Notes: generated by a model not told the origin, from the letters alone. Positions 46,438 to 55,980 are shown, counted from the first letter of the stretch. The stretch: 64,000 nucleotides of DNA from Afipia sp. 1NLS2 (GCF_000178995.1 NZ_ADVZ01000001.1:1212001-1276000), one strand, 5' to 3'. Program-made: numbers and translations.

Positions 46438-47226
46438 CTACGATGTCATAGAATGAGCCGACGTAGATCTGGCGGATTTCATGCTTTCACGAATTTCGGA
46501 GGCAACATCGGCATGTGTTCCACCGTGGGCAATCAAGTCTTTGGCTCTAATCTCTGAAAGAACCCGCCCCGGTCTCCCAAATACCAAAATTCGTTCGGCC
46601 AACTCGGCAGCTTCAGTGACAGAGTGAGTGATGAAGATCGTCGTCTTTTTCTCTTCCCCGATCATGTTCAGCAAATCATTACGAAGCGCGGTCGCAGTAA
46701 TTTCATCGAGCGCTGAAAACGCTTCATCCGCAAGCAAGAGGGGCGAATTGAGTGCAAATGTCCTTGCAATCGATACACGCTGGCGCATGCCGCCTGATAA
46801 TTGGTGCGGATACGAATTTGCAAACCTCTCCAGTCCGACGCGGGCAAGCCAGTGCATGGCACTTTGTATACGCTCGGACTTCGAGATATGCAGAATTTCC
46901 ATTCCGAATGCGACATTCTCGATCGCTGTGCGCCACGGAAGCAGACGATCATTCTGGAAGATAATACCGAGCCTGCCCTTCAAGGCATGGAATTCCTTGA
47001 ATGGATCGATCGCGAGAACTTGTACCGAGCCGCGACTGGGTTCCTGAAGGCCGAGCAACAACGACAAGGCGGTCGACTTTCCACAGCCAGTTTCACCGAC
47101 GATGGCAACTACCTCTCCGGGCTGAACTGTAAAAGACAAATCGGAACATGCTGTGAACGACACACCATCTTTGACGAAGGTCTTTGTTACGCCGGAAAAT
47201 GCAACGATTGGATTCTCAGTCATCAC
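46438..47226 (-). CDS. ABC transporter ATP-binding protein (SsuB/TauB type)
   Basis: 262-residue ATPase: Walker A GETGCGKST, signature LSGGMRQRVSIARTF, Walker B LLLADEAFSALD (Ala in place of the usual second acidic-flanking Pro), and ITHSVTEA. It overlaps the permease gene by 4 bases (ATGA). Last gene of the second SsuABC-like cassette. Ligand unknown. Confidence 0.92.
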   Translation of the reverse strand: MMTENPIVAFSGVTKTFVKDGVSFTACSDLSFTVQPGEVVAIVGETGCGKSTALSLLLGLQEPSRGSVQVLAIDPFKEFHALKGRLGIIFQNDRLLPWRTAIENVAFGMEILHISKSERIQSAMHWLARVGLERFANSYPHQLSGGMRQRVSIARTFALNSPLLLADEAFSALDEITATALRNDLLNMIGEEKKTTIFITHSVTEAAELAERILVFGRPGRVLSEIRAKDLIAHGGTHADVASEIRESMKSARSTSAHSMTS

Positions 47227-48041
47227 GCCACCTCGCTTCGCGGACGCCAGGCAAGCAGGCGGCTTTCGACCAGACTGATAATGCCCTGATAGACGAACAA
47301 CACGGCGACGAGGCTGAGCGTCCAGGCCACGGCTCCCGCCATATCGAATACGGCCTGTGCTTGCAGTAGCTGGAAGCCAACACCCGTGGTAGACCCGATC
47401 AATTCGGCGATCACGGCGACGCGAACCGCATTACCCAGATTCACTGTCCACGCGCTCATGATCTCAGGAACGATCGCCGGCATGATGATTTTGGTCAAAA
47501 TCTGAAGACGATTGGCACGGAGCGCCTGACCCAAATGGATCAGATCCAGATTCACCGATTTGACCGCACTGTCGATATACAGAGCAAAGGCCGGGAGCGT
47601 GCCGATAATCAGAATGAAGGCAATGCGAATTTCAACCTGCGCAAACCAGATCACGGCAAACACGACCCAGGATAGTGCTGGCACACCTTGAATCATATGC
47701 AGCAACGGCCGCGCATAGGTTCTGATGCCGCTAAAGAGTCCCATTGTTACTCCCAACGCCGCTCCTAGGACGAAGGAGATGGTCAGACCGGCAACAACAC
47801 GCAGTGACGTTGCCAGAAGACTGACAAGGTTGTCCCCTTGGGAAAATATCTTCCAGATCGCATCGCCGATATCCTTGAGCGGCGGCACGATGGCAGGGGA
47901 GAAGTAATGGGTAGAAATCTGCCACAGGGCAGCGACCGCAATAAGATCAATGATCGCGGGTCGATGCTGGGCCAGTCGCGACCACAGAGTCCTTCGCTCA
48001 ACTGGCTGTATGGCAACTGAGCCGGTTATCTTACCGTGCAT
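47223..48041 (-). CDS. ABC transporter permease (SsuC/TauC type)
   Basis: 272-residue permease with about six helices and the coupling loop HLGQALRANRLQILTKIIMP. I chose the ATG at 48041 because AGGAGG is 9 bases upstream; the frame to 48083 would overlap the preceding gene by 17 bases. It lies between the binding protein and ATPase genes. Confidence 0.92.
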   Translation of the reverse strand: MHGKITGSVAIQPVERRTLWSRLAQHRPAIIDLIAVAALWQISTHYFSPAIVPPLKDIGDAIWKIFSQGDNLVSLLATSLRVVAGLTISFVLGAALGVTMGLFSGIRTYARPLLHMIQGVPALSWVVFAVIWFAQVEIRIAFILIIGTLPAFALYIDSAVKSVNLDLIHLGQALRANRLQILTKIIMPAIVPEIMSAWTVNLGNAVRVAVIAELIGSTTGVGFQLLQAQAVFDMAGAVAWTLSLVAVLFVYQGIISLVESRLLAWRPRSEVA

Positions 48042-48066
48042 GATATCGACCTCCTGGTGCACGTCA

Positions 48067-49032
48067 TCAGTTTCGGGGGTCATACAAGATGCCGTCAGTG
48101 GGTTTGGTTTTCAGATAACCTTCGCTAATCGCGGCGTTAAAGACTTCATCAGCTGCGTGCTTGTTGTCGGAGGCCCAATACAGGTTCAAGCGGAGCCGAT
48201 CGGATGAAAGCAAATCCTCGATAACCGGGGCGCTGACCTTGAGGCTCTTTGCAATCAATGCAGACGCCTCTTTGGGGTGACTTTTGATGAACTCTGCCGC
48301 TTTTTGATAGGTGGCAAACAGCTTCGGAATGACGGCTTTGTTCTGATCGACCCAGGCTTCGTGGGCGGCGATGCCAAGATAAGGAAAGGCATTCTCGTTC
48401 GTTTTTTCCTTCCACCGCGACATTACGTCGATGCTACGGAAATCATGATTGCCGTAGGTAAGAATGGTGTAGGCCGGCTCCCACAGTTGAACGGCATCCG
48501 AACGCTTGCTTTTCGCCGTCGGTACCAACGATGACGAATCCGCATTGCGGAGCTGCACGGAATTCACGTCAAGACCGCCGAGCTTCGCCAGATAACGAAA
48601 CATCGGAAAATTTGCGGTGGGTAGGGACGCGGTAAGCGTCTTTCCCTTCAGATCGGTGATAGCGCGAATGCTGCTCTCCTCCGGCACCACCACAGTGGCC
48701 CAGAAATCGAAGACATTAAAGAGATAGGTGACTTTGAGCCCCTTATCTCTCAGCAGCGCAGCGTCGGCCAGCAACGTCCCACTCCCTCCCAGTTGGTCCG
48801 TACCAGCCGCGAAGTCGGTTCTATAGGTCGCGGTTGGCTTCTGCTGGAAGGTAAGATCGAGCCCGTTTTGCTCGTCAAACTTCTGTGCCTTGATCACCGG
48901 GCCCATAAAGGCACCGAGCGAAGGTGCAGGCAACGTAGGGATCGTCAGCTTGACCAAATCCGCCTTTGCCGTTCCAACGGAGAACACAAAAGCTGCGGCA
49001 AGAATCGCACGAGCGTACTTTGGAAAAGTCAT
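48067..49032 (-). CDS. ABC transporter substrate-binding protein (NMT1/SsuA-like)
   Basis: 321-residue periplasmic binding protein; signal peptide YARAILAAAFVFSVGTAKA, then the DLVKLTIPTLPAPS start and a NMT1-like fold (LKGKTLTASLPTANFPMFRY). Ligand is unknown, but its operon neighbours (cupin, nitrilase) suggest a small organic acid or nitrile. It is preceded by a cupin gene 36 bases away. Confidence 0.9.
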   Translation of the reverse strand: MTFPKYARAILAAAFVFSVGTAKADLVKLTIPTLPAPSLGAFMGPVIKAQKFDEQNGLDLTFQQKPTATYRTDFAAGTDQLGGSGTLLADAALLRDKGLKVTYLFNVFDFWATVVVPEESSIRAITDLKGKTLTASLPTANFPMFRYLAKLGGLDVNSVQLRNADSSSLVPTAKSKRSDAVQLWEPAYTILTYGNHDFRSIDVMSRWKEKTNENAFPYLGIAAHEAWVDQNKAVIPKLFATYQKAAEFIKSHPKEASALIAKSLKVSAPVIEDLLSSDRLRLNLYWASDNKHAADEVFNAAISEGYLKTKPTDGILYDPRN

Positions 49033-49068
49033 CAGTTGGCCTTTCGCTTGTCGATGAAGGAAAGTTCC

Positions 49069-49452
49069 TTAGCTCTTGTTCGTCTTCACAAAGTCGTAGC
49101 CAGTCCACGGCGCATGAATCAGCAGAAAGCTGAAAGGCTCTGTATCGCTTAGATTGCAGACTTCATGTTCGTAGCCGGGAGGCATTGCGCAGAACGCGCG
49201 CGCCGGCATCGGCACCACACCTTCGCCCTCCTCGCCCTTGTAACGAATTTCGCCCTTCCCCGAGATCACCATGAATAGATCCCAGGTCCTGGTATGGATG
49301 TGGCGCGCGAGCTTTTCACCCGGATGCACGCTGAACAGGCTGGTTTCAGACTCAGGAACCTGATGCAGGACAGCCTTGGAACAATTGCCGTGCGCATTGT
49401 GACCGACGGATTCCAATACGTCTTTGACAGAAACAAGTGACGGACCGCTCAT
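49069..49452 (-). CDS. cupin domain-containing protein
   Basis: 127-residue single cupin. Motif 1 is HPGEKLARHIHTRTWDLFMVISGKG and motif 2 PPGYEHEVCNLSD; the metal-binding His pair (HIH) and a downstream His are present. The start is the ATG at 49452, with GGGGAG 9 bases before; a GTG at 49461 is also in frame. Could bind a metabolite or catalyse a dioxygenase or isomerase step. Confidence 0.88.
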   Translation of the reverse strand: MSGPSLVSVKDVLESVGHNAHGNCSKAVLHQVPESETSLFSVHPGEKLARHIHTRTWDLFMVISGKGEIRYKGEEGEGVVPMPARAFCAMPPGYEHEVCNLSDTEPFSFLLIHAPWTGYDFVKTNKS

Positions 49453-49490
49453 ATATTCCACTCCCCGTGATGAGAACTGCTATCTCAATT

Positions 49491-49500
49491 TGTCATGTCA
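49491..49500. promoter_or_regulatory. candidate GntR operator, upstream of cupin
   Basis: TGTCATGTCA; read on the minus strand TGACATGACA, one mismatch from the palindrome TGACATGTCA. The flanks (AAATTGAGATA on the minus strand) resemble those of the site at 50578 (AATTTAGATA). It lies 39 bases upstream of the cupin start. Confidence 0.55.
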
Positions 49501-49549
49501 GTTACAAGCCGATATTGCGAGCATCAGCAGCTTCATTTTCAGGCAGGCC

Positions 49550-50554
49550 TCAATCAATGCCCGCGACGACTGAATTAACTGCACGCTTCTCATTTTTGTC
49601 GACGTTCAATGAGAAAACGTCGGGACGGCTGTAGTGTCCAACTGGATCGAAATCGTAGAGAGCGCGCGTCACTTGTGCGACGTCGATCTCTGCGGTGATG
49701 ATGCCCTCCTGATCCCATAAGGGCCCAGCCAATATGTTTCCCAACGGATCGACGATGCAACTTCCGCCACGCGAGACGATCGCATCAGCCTCCATCGGCA
49801 GGTCGGACGGATAGTCGACAGGATAATCGCTGCGGCGGCAAAACTGGTTACTCGACAGCACGAAACAGCGCCCTTCGAGCGCAATGTGCTGCATCGAAGG
49901 AGCCCATGTCGGACGGCCATCCGCCGTGGGCGCACAATAGATCTGGATGCGCTGCGCATACATAGCGGCCCGCATCATCGGCATGTAATTTTCCCAGCAG
50001 ATGACCGAGCCAAGCTTTCCGATTTCAGTGTCGTAGACCGGAAGCGTCGAACCATCACCGAAGCCCCAGACCAACCGTTCCGATCCTGTCGGCATTAGCT
50101 TGCGGTGCTTCCCAAGAAAGCGTCCATCGGGCGCAAACGTGAGAACGGTACAATACAAGGTGCCGCCATCGCGCTCGATTACGCCGATGACCAGATGAAT
50201 GGAATTTTGCTTGGCTATACTTGCCAGCACTTCCACCGCCGGCCCCGGCACATCGATCGACGACGCATGATAGCGCCGAAACATCTCCCGTCCTTCGGCG
50301 GTGCGAGCGCCAATTGTCGCGCCGAAATTCGCACCGCGCGGATAGGCCGAGACGAATGCCTCGGGAAACAGAACAAGTTTCGCGCCTTGCCGCGCGGCAT
50401 CGGCGGAAAGATCCTGCGTTTTTTCGAGAGTTTTCTGCAGGTCGAAAGCCACCGGCGCAGCCTGAACACAGGCCGCCAAGTACTTCGGCTCGGCCTGCAT
50501 ATTTAGGCGGTTCAGCGCCTGCGTATCGTTGTCTGTCAATTTATTCATTGTCAT
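49550..50554 (-). CDS. nitrilase/aliphatic amidase family hydrolase
   Basis: 334-residue CN hydrolase. The catalytic triad Glu65 ([13 protein letters not shown]), Lys152 ([17 protein letters not shown]) and Cys186 (VICWENYMP) is complete; the YPRG and CWENYMP blocks are those of branch 1 nitrilases, which turn nitriles into carboxylates and ammonia. Substrate unknown. It starts 24 bases from the operator at 50578 and shares strand with the transport genes. Confidence 0.93.
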   Translation of the reverse strand: MTMNKLTDNDTQALNRLNMQAEPKYLAACVQAAPVAFDLQKTLEKTQDLSADAARQGAKLVLFPEAFVSAYPRGANFGATIGARTAEGREMFRRYHASSIDVPGPAVEVLASIAKQNSIHLVIGVIERDGGTLYCTVLTFAPDGRFLGKHRKLMPTGSERLVWGFGDGSTLPVYDTEIGKLGSVICWENYMPMMRAAMYAQRIQIYCAPTADGRPTWAPSMQHIALEGRCFVLSSNQFCRRSDYPVDYPSDLPMEADAIVSRGGSCIVDPLGNILAGPLWDQEGIITAEIDVAQVTRALYDFDPVGHYSRPDVFSLNVDKNEKRAVNSVVAGID

Positions 50555-50577
50555 TCACCTAGCGTAACATTTCAACC

Positions 50578-50587
50578 TGACATGTCA
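50578..50587. promoter_or_regulatory. candidate GntR operator, perfect palindrome
   Basis: Perfect 10-bp palindrome TGACATGTCA in the 51 bases between the nitrilase start and the GntR stop. It is the best copy of a motif that recurs at 49491, 53471 and 54896. Confidence 0.65.
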
Positions 50588-50605
50588 ATTTAGATAAACG
50601 CAACG

Positions 50606-51301
50606 CTATTTGCGCCGCAATGTTCTTTCCCGCTTCTCGCTGTCAGTCAGCGTAGCCAGGATGGCGCTCTCGGTCGTCATTACATGCGTACGCAAAGCAT
50701 TTTTCAGCACCTTGGCATCACGCTTCTCGAGCGCCTTAACAATCGTCTCATGTTCACGATGACGCGCATCGGCAGCTTTCTTGTCAAATCCTCTACGCAA
50801 AAGATATGTGACGATTTGCAATTGAATTTGAAGTTGTGAAAAGAATCGAACCAGAAACGGATTTCCTGCGGCCGCGACAATCAGCGAATGAAATTCGACG
50901 TTCGCACGCACAAATTCCGCAGTGGTGTTCGATCTTCCCAATTTCTGAAGACACTTCCTGATCTCGGAAATATCCTTAGTGGTCGCATTCTCCACCGCCC
51001 CCTCTGCTGCAAAATCTTCAAGCGCGCGACGCAGGGCGAAAAGCTGCTGGGTCTGCTCGCGGTCAATGCGATTGACCATGGTTCCGCTTCGGCCCGCTAC
51101 CGAGAGCAGACCTTCCGTTTGCAGACGCGTAATTGCCTCCTTTACGGGGGTACGGCCAATATCCAGACGCGCGGCGAGAAGGTTGACAGAAGTGCGTTCG
51201 CCTGGCCGCAATTCGCTGTTCAACACCAGATCGATAATGCCACCGTAAGCAAGGTCAGCCGCCGATAAGTCCCTTTCGCTATTTGGGGCTCGCTGCAACA
51301 T
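50606..51301 (-). CDS. GntR-family transcriptional regulator (FCD domain)
   Basis: 231-residue regulator. The N-terminal winged HTH (GERTSVNLLAARLDIGRTPVKEAITRLQTEGLL) is FadR/GntR type, followed by an all-helical FCD effector domain (FVRANVEFHSLIVAAAGNPF). It sits within the cluster, between nitrilase and tartrate-dehydrogenase-like genes, and should bind the palindromes around it. A separate perfect palindrome ATGAATTCAT (51353-51362) precedes it. Confidence 0.9.
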   Translation of the reverse strand: MLQRAPNSERDLSAADLAYGGIIDLVLNSELRPGERTSVNLLAARLDIGRTPVKEAITRLQTEGLLSVAGRSGTMVNRIDREQTQQLFALRRALEDFAAEGAVENATTKDISEIRKCLQKLGRSNTTAEFVRANVEFHSLIVAAAGNPFLVRFFSQLQIQLQIVTYLLRRGFDKKAADARHREHETIVKALEKRDAKVLKNALRTHVMTTESAILATLTDSEKRERTLRRK

Positions 51302-51420
51302 CTGGATCCTACTGCCTCCGTAATCCCGCCAGCTTCCTGGCTACAATTCGATATGAATTCATTTTCGAATAAATCCTACCGTAAGCCAATCGCCGGATTT
51401 CGGGAAGTGGCGAGTTAACC

Positions 51421-52479
51421 TCAAGAAATCGCAGCCGCGATTGCCGAACCCACCTCTTCGGTCGAGGCCTTGCCCCCCAAGTCAGGATTATGTGGCCCTT
51501 CGCGCAGAACCGTCTCGATTGCAGCCACCACAGCCGCACCAGCCTCCGGATGACCGAGATGCTCAAGCATCATAGCCCCGGACCAAATTTGGCCAATCGG
51601 ATTGGCGATTTTCCTGCCGTAGATATCCGGTGCCGAACCGTGAACAGGTTCGAACATCGATGGGAATTTCCGCTCCGGATTGATGTTGGCCGCTGGCGCG
51701 ATGGCAATTGTGCCCGCACAGGCCGGACCCAGATCGGAAAGAATGTCCCCGAACAGGTTGGATCCCACCACAACATCAAAATATTGCGGATTGCGAACAA
51801 ATTGCGCAGTCAAAATGTCGATATGGTACTGGGCGGTCTTGATGGCTGGGTATTGTTCGGCCATAGCCGCGAACCGTCGGTCCCAGTACGGCATAGTGAT
51901 CGCGATGCCGTTCGACTTCGTCGCTGACGTAACGTGCTGACGCCGTTTTCCTGCAGCCTCAAAGGCATATTTCAGGATTCGATCGACGCCTTTGCGGGTG
52001 AAGACGCTTTCCTGAACCGCGCGCTCATTCTCACCGCCCTCATCCTTGACGCCGCCGATCGACGAATACTCGCCTTCAGTATTCTCGCGGACGATCACCA
52101 TATCGATGTCCTTAGAGGTACGGTCCGCAAGCGGGCTGCGCACACCAGGCATCAGGCGCACCGGCCGAACGTTGGCATATTGATCGAATTCACGACGAAT
52201 CGGAATGAGCAGCCCCCAAAGGGAGACATGGTCAGGGACGCCTGGATAACCGACGGCTCCCAGGTAAATAGCGTCATGCTCCTTGATGAGATTGAGTCCA
52301 TCCTTCGGCATCATCTGCCCGGTCTTATTAAATCTCTCGCAAGACCAGTCCAGTTCGTCCCATTGGAAACCTATGCCGAATTTACTTGCGGCAGCTTCCA
52401 TGACCTTGATGCCTTCCGGCATCACTTCCTTGCCAATTCCGTCCCCAGCGATGACCGCGATCCGATAAGTCTTGGCCAT
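51421..52479 (-). CDS. tartrate/D-malate dehydrogenase family enzyme
   Basis: 352-residue isocitrate/isopropylmalate-dehydrogenase-fold protein. Substrate and metal blocks: VIRENTEGEYSS, SNLFGDILSDLGPACAGT, and the NAD-binding FEPVHGSAPDIYG. The YWDRRF and VTSATKSNG lysine segment fit the tartrate dehydrogenase/decarboxylase group, which also oxidises D-malate or 3-alkylmalates. The start codon overlaps the upstream stop as TAATG. Confidence 0.9.
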   Translation of the reverse strand: MAKTYRIAVIAGDGIGKEVMPEGIKVMEAAASKFGIGFQWDELDWSCERFNKTGQMMPKDGLNLIKEHDAIYLGAVGYPGVPDHVSLWGLLIPIRREFDQYANVRPVRLMPGVRSPLADRTSKDIDMVIVRENTEGEYSSIGGVKDEGGENERAVQESVFTRKGVDRILKYAFEAAGKRRQHVTSATKSNGIAITMPYWDRRFAAMAEQYPAIKTAQYHIDILTAQFVRNPQYFDVVVGSNLFGDILSDLGPACAGTIAIAPAANINPERKFPSMFEPVHGSAPDIYGRKIANPIGQIWSGAMMLEHLGHPEAGAAVVAAIETVLREGPHNPDLGGKASTEEVGSAIAAAIS

Positions 52480-53420
52480 TACGCCACCGCCTTTGCCTGC
52501 AGTGCCGCACGGCGCTGTTCGTAAGCCTGAACATGAACGAAGATGAACTGATGGAGCACGAAATCGACGCCGTGGTGCTTGGCTTTGTTCAGCATGAAAC
52601 CAAGAATATGATCAGCCTCGATCGAGCCGCCGCGCTCGATGTCACGCAGCATCGAGGCCATGTAGAGCGACGACGTGTCATGAAACAACTGACGGTACTC
52701 GGCCAGAAATGCCTCTGATGGTGCATGCCCTTCGCGCCCTGCGATTTCAGCATTCCGCTCAAGAAGCTGTATCATCATTGCAGTGCCATCCTGCGTGCGC
52801 GCAATATCGCCGACACTGGCGCGCATTGCACATGTCATCCCCGCGACGGTCGAGAGATGGACCACTTTCTCCCACATCATCTGCATGATGTTTGGAACTG
52901 CCGTCGCAAGGACGGAGGTTTTATCGAAAGCCGCCTTGAGACTGAGAACGCGGTCGCTCATCTCCCCGTTTTGCTCACCCATCGTGATGTAGCGCCAATC
53001 GTTGAGATGCTTGATCGTGCCGTCGGACGCGAGTGTCGCCGAAATCTTCGCTACGCCACCTAGAACTCGTTCGCGTCCAAATTTTTCGTTCAGAACTTCC
53101 ATATGCGCAACGCCATTCAACAACGGCAGCACGGCGGTGTTCGACCCGACAAATGGAGCAATGGTCGCAATCGCGCCAGGCAAATCATACGCCTTGCACG
53201 TCAGCAGAACTATGTCGTACTGGCCCTTCGCTTCATTCGCGGTAACCGCTTTGACATTCAGATGGCAGTTTCCATACTTGCTCTCTATCCGGAGTCCATC
53301 GGTCGTAATTCGCGCCTTTCGCGCTTCACGTACAAGAAATTCGACGTCAGCTCCACTCTCTACGAGTCTACCGCCGAAATAGCCGCCGAGGGCGCCCGCG
53401 CCTAAGCAAAGAATGCGCAT
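52479..53420 (-). CDS. 2-dehydropantoate 2-reductase family enzyme
   Basis: 313-residue NADPH-dependent reductase: Rossmann GAGALGGYFGGRL at the N-terminus, LLTCKAYDLP, and a helical C-terminal domain with the catalytic Lys (MMWEKVVHLS). The housekeeping enzyme makes pantoate; in this catabolic context it likely acts on another 2-keto acid. First gene of the unit ending with the tartrate-type dehydrogenase. An operator-like repeat lies 51 bases upstream. Confidence 0.88.
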   Translation of the reverse strand: MRILCLGAGALGGYFGGRLVESGADVEFLVREARKARITTDGLRIESKYGNCHLNVKAVTANEAKGQYDIVLLTCKAYDLPGAIATIAPFVGSNTAVLPLLNGVAHMEVLNEKFGRERVLGGVAKISATLASDGTIKHLNDWRYITMGEQNGEMSDRVLSLKAAFDKTSVLATAVPNIMQMMWEKVVHLSTVAGMTCAMRASVGDIARTQDGTAMMIQLLERNAEIAGREGHAPSEAFLAEYRQLFHDTSSLYMASMLRDIERGGSIEADHILGFMLNKAKHHGVDFVLHQFIFVHVQAYEQRRAALQAKAVA

Positions 53421-53470
53421 AAAAACAACTCCTGAATTCCGTTAGCTAAGCTGATCTATATCGTGGATAT

Positions 53471-53493
53471 TAACATGTCAATTTGGCATGTTA
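53471..53493. promoter_or_regulatory. candidate GntR operator, paired sites
   Basis: Inverted arms TAACATG (53471-53477) and CATGTTA (53487-53493) with a 9-base spacer; the left arm continues into TAACATGTCA, a close match to the motif at 50578. It is located between the MFS stop (53503) and the start of the reductase gene (53420). Confidence 0.6.
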
Positions 53494-53502
53494 TTGAAAA
53501 GC

Positions 53503-54843
53503 TCACTCGTCCAGTCTCGCGCCCTTTGTTTCGCCAGCAGCAAGCGCCCCGACCACAAATAGCGCACAGGCCCCACAACAAAATATCGCGAGTGACATAG
53601 GGATATTCGCTGTCTCGCGGCTCACGAGCGAGACGACCGTCGGCATCATCCCCCCTAGCGCAAAGCCGATATTCCAGGACAGGCCCGTGCCACTCGCTCG
53701 GAGCGCCGTTGGGAAGCGCTCATTGAGAAAGATCGGAACCGGCGCGAGCACCGCGTTACCGAAGAACGAAATGACGAACGCATAAATGGCGATCGTGGTG
53801 ACGTCCTGTGTCTGGGCCATCCACAGATACATCAGCGGCAGCAGAATAAGACCCGGCAATCCGACTGCGAGGAACGTCGCCCTTCGTCCGATCAAATCGC
53901 TGATGAAGCCGACAATGGGTCCACTGATTGTCGCAATGAGGGCCGAACCGATCAAAATAGCCGATATCGAAGAATTCGGTATTTTGCTGATCACCTTTAG
54001 GAAGGTCGGCAAATAGCCGGACGTTACATAATACGCTGAACCAGCGCCCGTAGTAATAAGGAGGTTGATCAGCAAGGTGTTTCGAAGCGGCCCTGAAAAC
54101 AGTTCCCCGACCGGGGATTTTGCCTTTTGCGATCCTCGCGCCGCTGCGCGACGCGAGCTTGCGGCAAGCCAAACCGGCGATTCCTCAAGGTATTTGAAGA
54201 TCAGAAGACCCAAGGCAGAACTGAGAATGCCTGAATAGAACATCACCCGCCAACCCCAGACATCGAAGTCCGAACCGGGAAAAAGTGTCGTGGCAAACCA
54301 GAATGCCAGAGACGCCATAAGCGCACCCAAGCCGGCGCCGCCCCCACCAACCAATCCGGAAACCGCACCGCGCCATTGCTCAGGAACCGATTCCGTCCCA
54401 ACCGTATGAGTCGTAGCAACGACGCCGCCGACAAAAACGCCCTGGACAAGGCGCAGAACGAGGAAAAGGATAGGAGCGAAAACGCCGGCCTGGGCCAGCG
54501 TCGGAAGCAGACCGAAGGCCGCCGTTGCAAGGCCGACGCCGGACACCGCGACGAACATCGCAGATTTTCTGCCATGCCGATCAGCGTAGTTGCCAAAAAT
54601 TGCCGACCCCACCGGACGCATCAGCAGTGTTACCGTAAAGGACGCATAAACTGCAGCCAGCGAAAGCGTCGCGTGAGTGGAGGGAAAAAACAACTTTCCG
54701 ATCACCGGCGCGACATAAAGCAAAACGAAAAGATCGAAAAGATCCAGCGACCAGCCAAAACAGGACGCGAATACGGCCATTAGTCGCTGCCGATCCGTCA
54801 CCCTAACGACTTCGGCCCCATCCGTTGCACTAACCATGCTCAT
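53503..54843 (-). CDS. MFS transporter, metabolite:H+ symporter (MHS-like) family
   Basis: 446-residue 12-helix carrier. The loop 2-3 motif GNYADRHGRKSAMF and the GWSLDLFDLFVLLYVAP first helix are typical of aromatic or dicarboxylic acid:H+ symporters (ShiA/KgtP/PcaK side). A central charged loop (RRAAARGSQKAKS) separates the halves. It probably imports the acid metabolised by the dehydrogenases next to it. Confidence 0.9.
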   Translation of the reverse strand: MSMVSATDGAEVVRVTDRQRLMAVFASCFGWSLDLFDLFVLLYVAPVIGKLFFPSTHATLSLAAVYASFTVTLLMRPVGSAIFGNYADRHGRKSAMFVAVSGVGLATAAFGLLPTLAQAGVFAPILFLVLRLVQGVFVGGVVATTHTVGTESVPEQWRGAVSGLVGGGGAGLGALMASLAFWFATTLFPGSDFDVWGWRVMFYSGILSSALGLLIFKYLEESPVWLAASSRRAAARGSQKAKSPVGELFSGPLRNTLLINLLITTGAGSAYYVTSGYLPTFLKVISKIPNSSISAILIGSALIATISGPIVGFISDLIGRRATFLAVGLPGLILLPLMYLWMAQTQDVTTIAIYAFVISFFGNAVLAPVPIFLNERFPTALRASGTGLSWNIGFALGGMMPTVVSLVSRETANIPMSLAIFCCGACALFVVGALAAGETKGARLDE

Positions 54844-54895
54844 ACCTCCCTATTGGCAATCGATAGCTAGACATGAGGATCCTTCAATGTCAAAC

Positions 54896-54905
54896 TAACA
54901 TGTCA
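54896..54905. promoter_or_regulatory. candidate GntR operator between divergent genes
   Basis: TAACATGTCA, one base from TGACATGTCA, with an additional AATGTCA at 54886-54892 in direct orientation. It lies between the MFS and sulfite-oxidase-family genes, so it could control both divergent transcripts. Confidence 0.6.
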
Positions 54906-54927
54906 GATTTTAGGTAAGGAGCATATA

Positions 54928-55980
54928 TTGAAGGGGAGAAACCCCACCCCGGACGAAATCAGGGCGGCTCAGCATGACCGGCCGGTTATCGAAGAGATTC
55001 GACCAGACCGCACAATTCGCCATATTCCATTGCAGCCCCATCAACTTACGGAGCGGATAACACCGAACGACGACGTATTCATATTAGGCCATGTTGGCGT
55101 ACCGCGCGCCAAAGCTCAGGACTGGTGGCTTGATATTGCTGGCCTTGTGGAGCGTCCACGGCGCTGGAATCATTCAGAGCTTTCCGCCCTGCCTAAGCGC
55201 ACGGTGACAGCACTGCATGAATGCGCAGGATTTCCATTGAGACCAGACATTGCAACCCGTCGCTACGCCAATGTCGTATGGGGCGGAGTCGATTTGGCTT
55301 CCCTCCTCCACGAGACAGGAGTCAAGCGGGAAGCCAGCTTCCTGTGGTCGTTCGGAGTCGATAAGGGTGTTTTCGAAGACGTGATATCGGGCGTGTATTT
55401 GAAAGACATGCCGCTCCACAGACTCGCTGCGGGCGATATCCTTCTTGCTTATGAAATGAACGGAAAACCGCTGGACCAAGAACACGGCTTTCCGTTGCGA
55501 CTCGTCATTCCCGGCTACTACGGCACGAACTTGGTGAAATGGCTCTACAGGCTCGAGCTCTCAGACCGACGGCCCGACGGTCCTTACACTACGAAATATT
55601 ATAATGATCCTATACCCCCAAACGCTGATTACCCGTTGGGTGGCACCACACCGCTTTGGGAGCTTCCGCCAGAATCCGTCATCGTATCGCCATCGCCACA
55701 GGATAAGCTGGAAAGAACCAACATAGCGATTTGGGGCTGGGCCTGGGCCGGTGCCGGTCTCGCGCAGGTGGAAGTCAGCGTTGACGGAGGAAACCACTGG
55801 GCTGCAGCCGAACTTGAGCCTGAAGCCGGCTGGGCATGGCGCCGCTTTACATTTTCATGGCGCCCCGCCAACGTCGGATCTTATTCTCTCGCCTCACGCG
55901 CGTTCGATAAACGAGGCCTCAGCCAACCGGTGGATAAGGCACGCAATGCAATTTATTATGTGATGGTGGCGATAGGGTAG
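54928..55980 (+). CDS. sulfite oxidase-family molybdopterin oxidoreductase
   Basis: 350-residue enzyme with the oxidoreductase molybdopterin domain (Cys99 in LHECAGFPL is the Moco ligand; DQEHGFPLRLVIPGYYG) and the C-terminal Mo-co dimerisation domain (IAIWGWAWAG ... VEVSVDGGNHWA). No signal peptide is seen. It starts with TTG at 54928: AAGGAG at 54916-54921 sits at correct distance and no ATG is nearby. It may oxidise sulfite released by desulfonation or another substrate. Confidence 0.9.
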   Translation: MKGRNPTPDEIRAAQHDRPVIEEIRPDRTIRHIPLQPHQLTERITPNDDVFILGHVGVPRAKAQDWWLDIAGLVERPRRWNHSELSALPKRTVTALHECAGFPLRPDIATRRYANVVWGGVDLASLLHETGVKREASFLWSFGVDKGVFEDVISGVYLKDMPLHRLAAGDILLAYEMNGKPLDQEHGFPLRLVIPGYYGTNLVKWLYRLELSDRRPDGPYTTKYYNDPIPPNADYPLGGTTPLWELPPESVIVSPSPQDKLERTNIAIWGWAWAGAGLAQVEVSVDGGNHWAAAELEPEAGWAWRRFTFSWRPANVGSYSLASRAFDKRGLSQPVDKARNAIYYVMVAIG

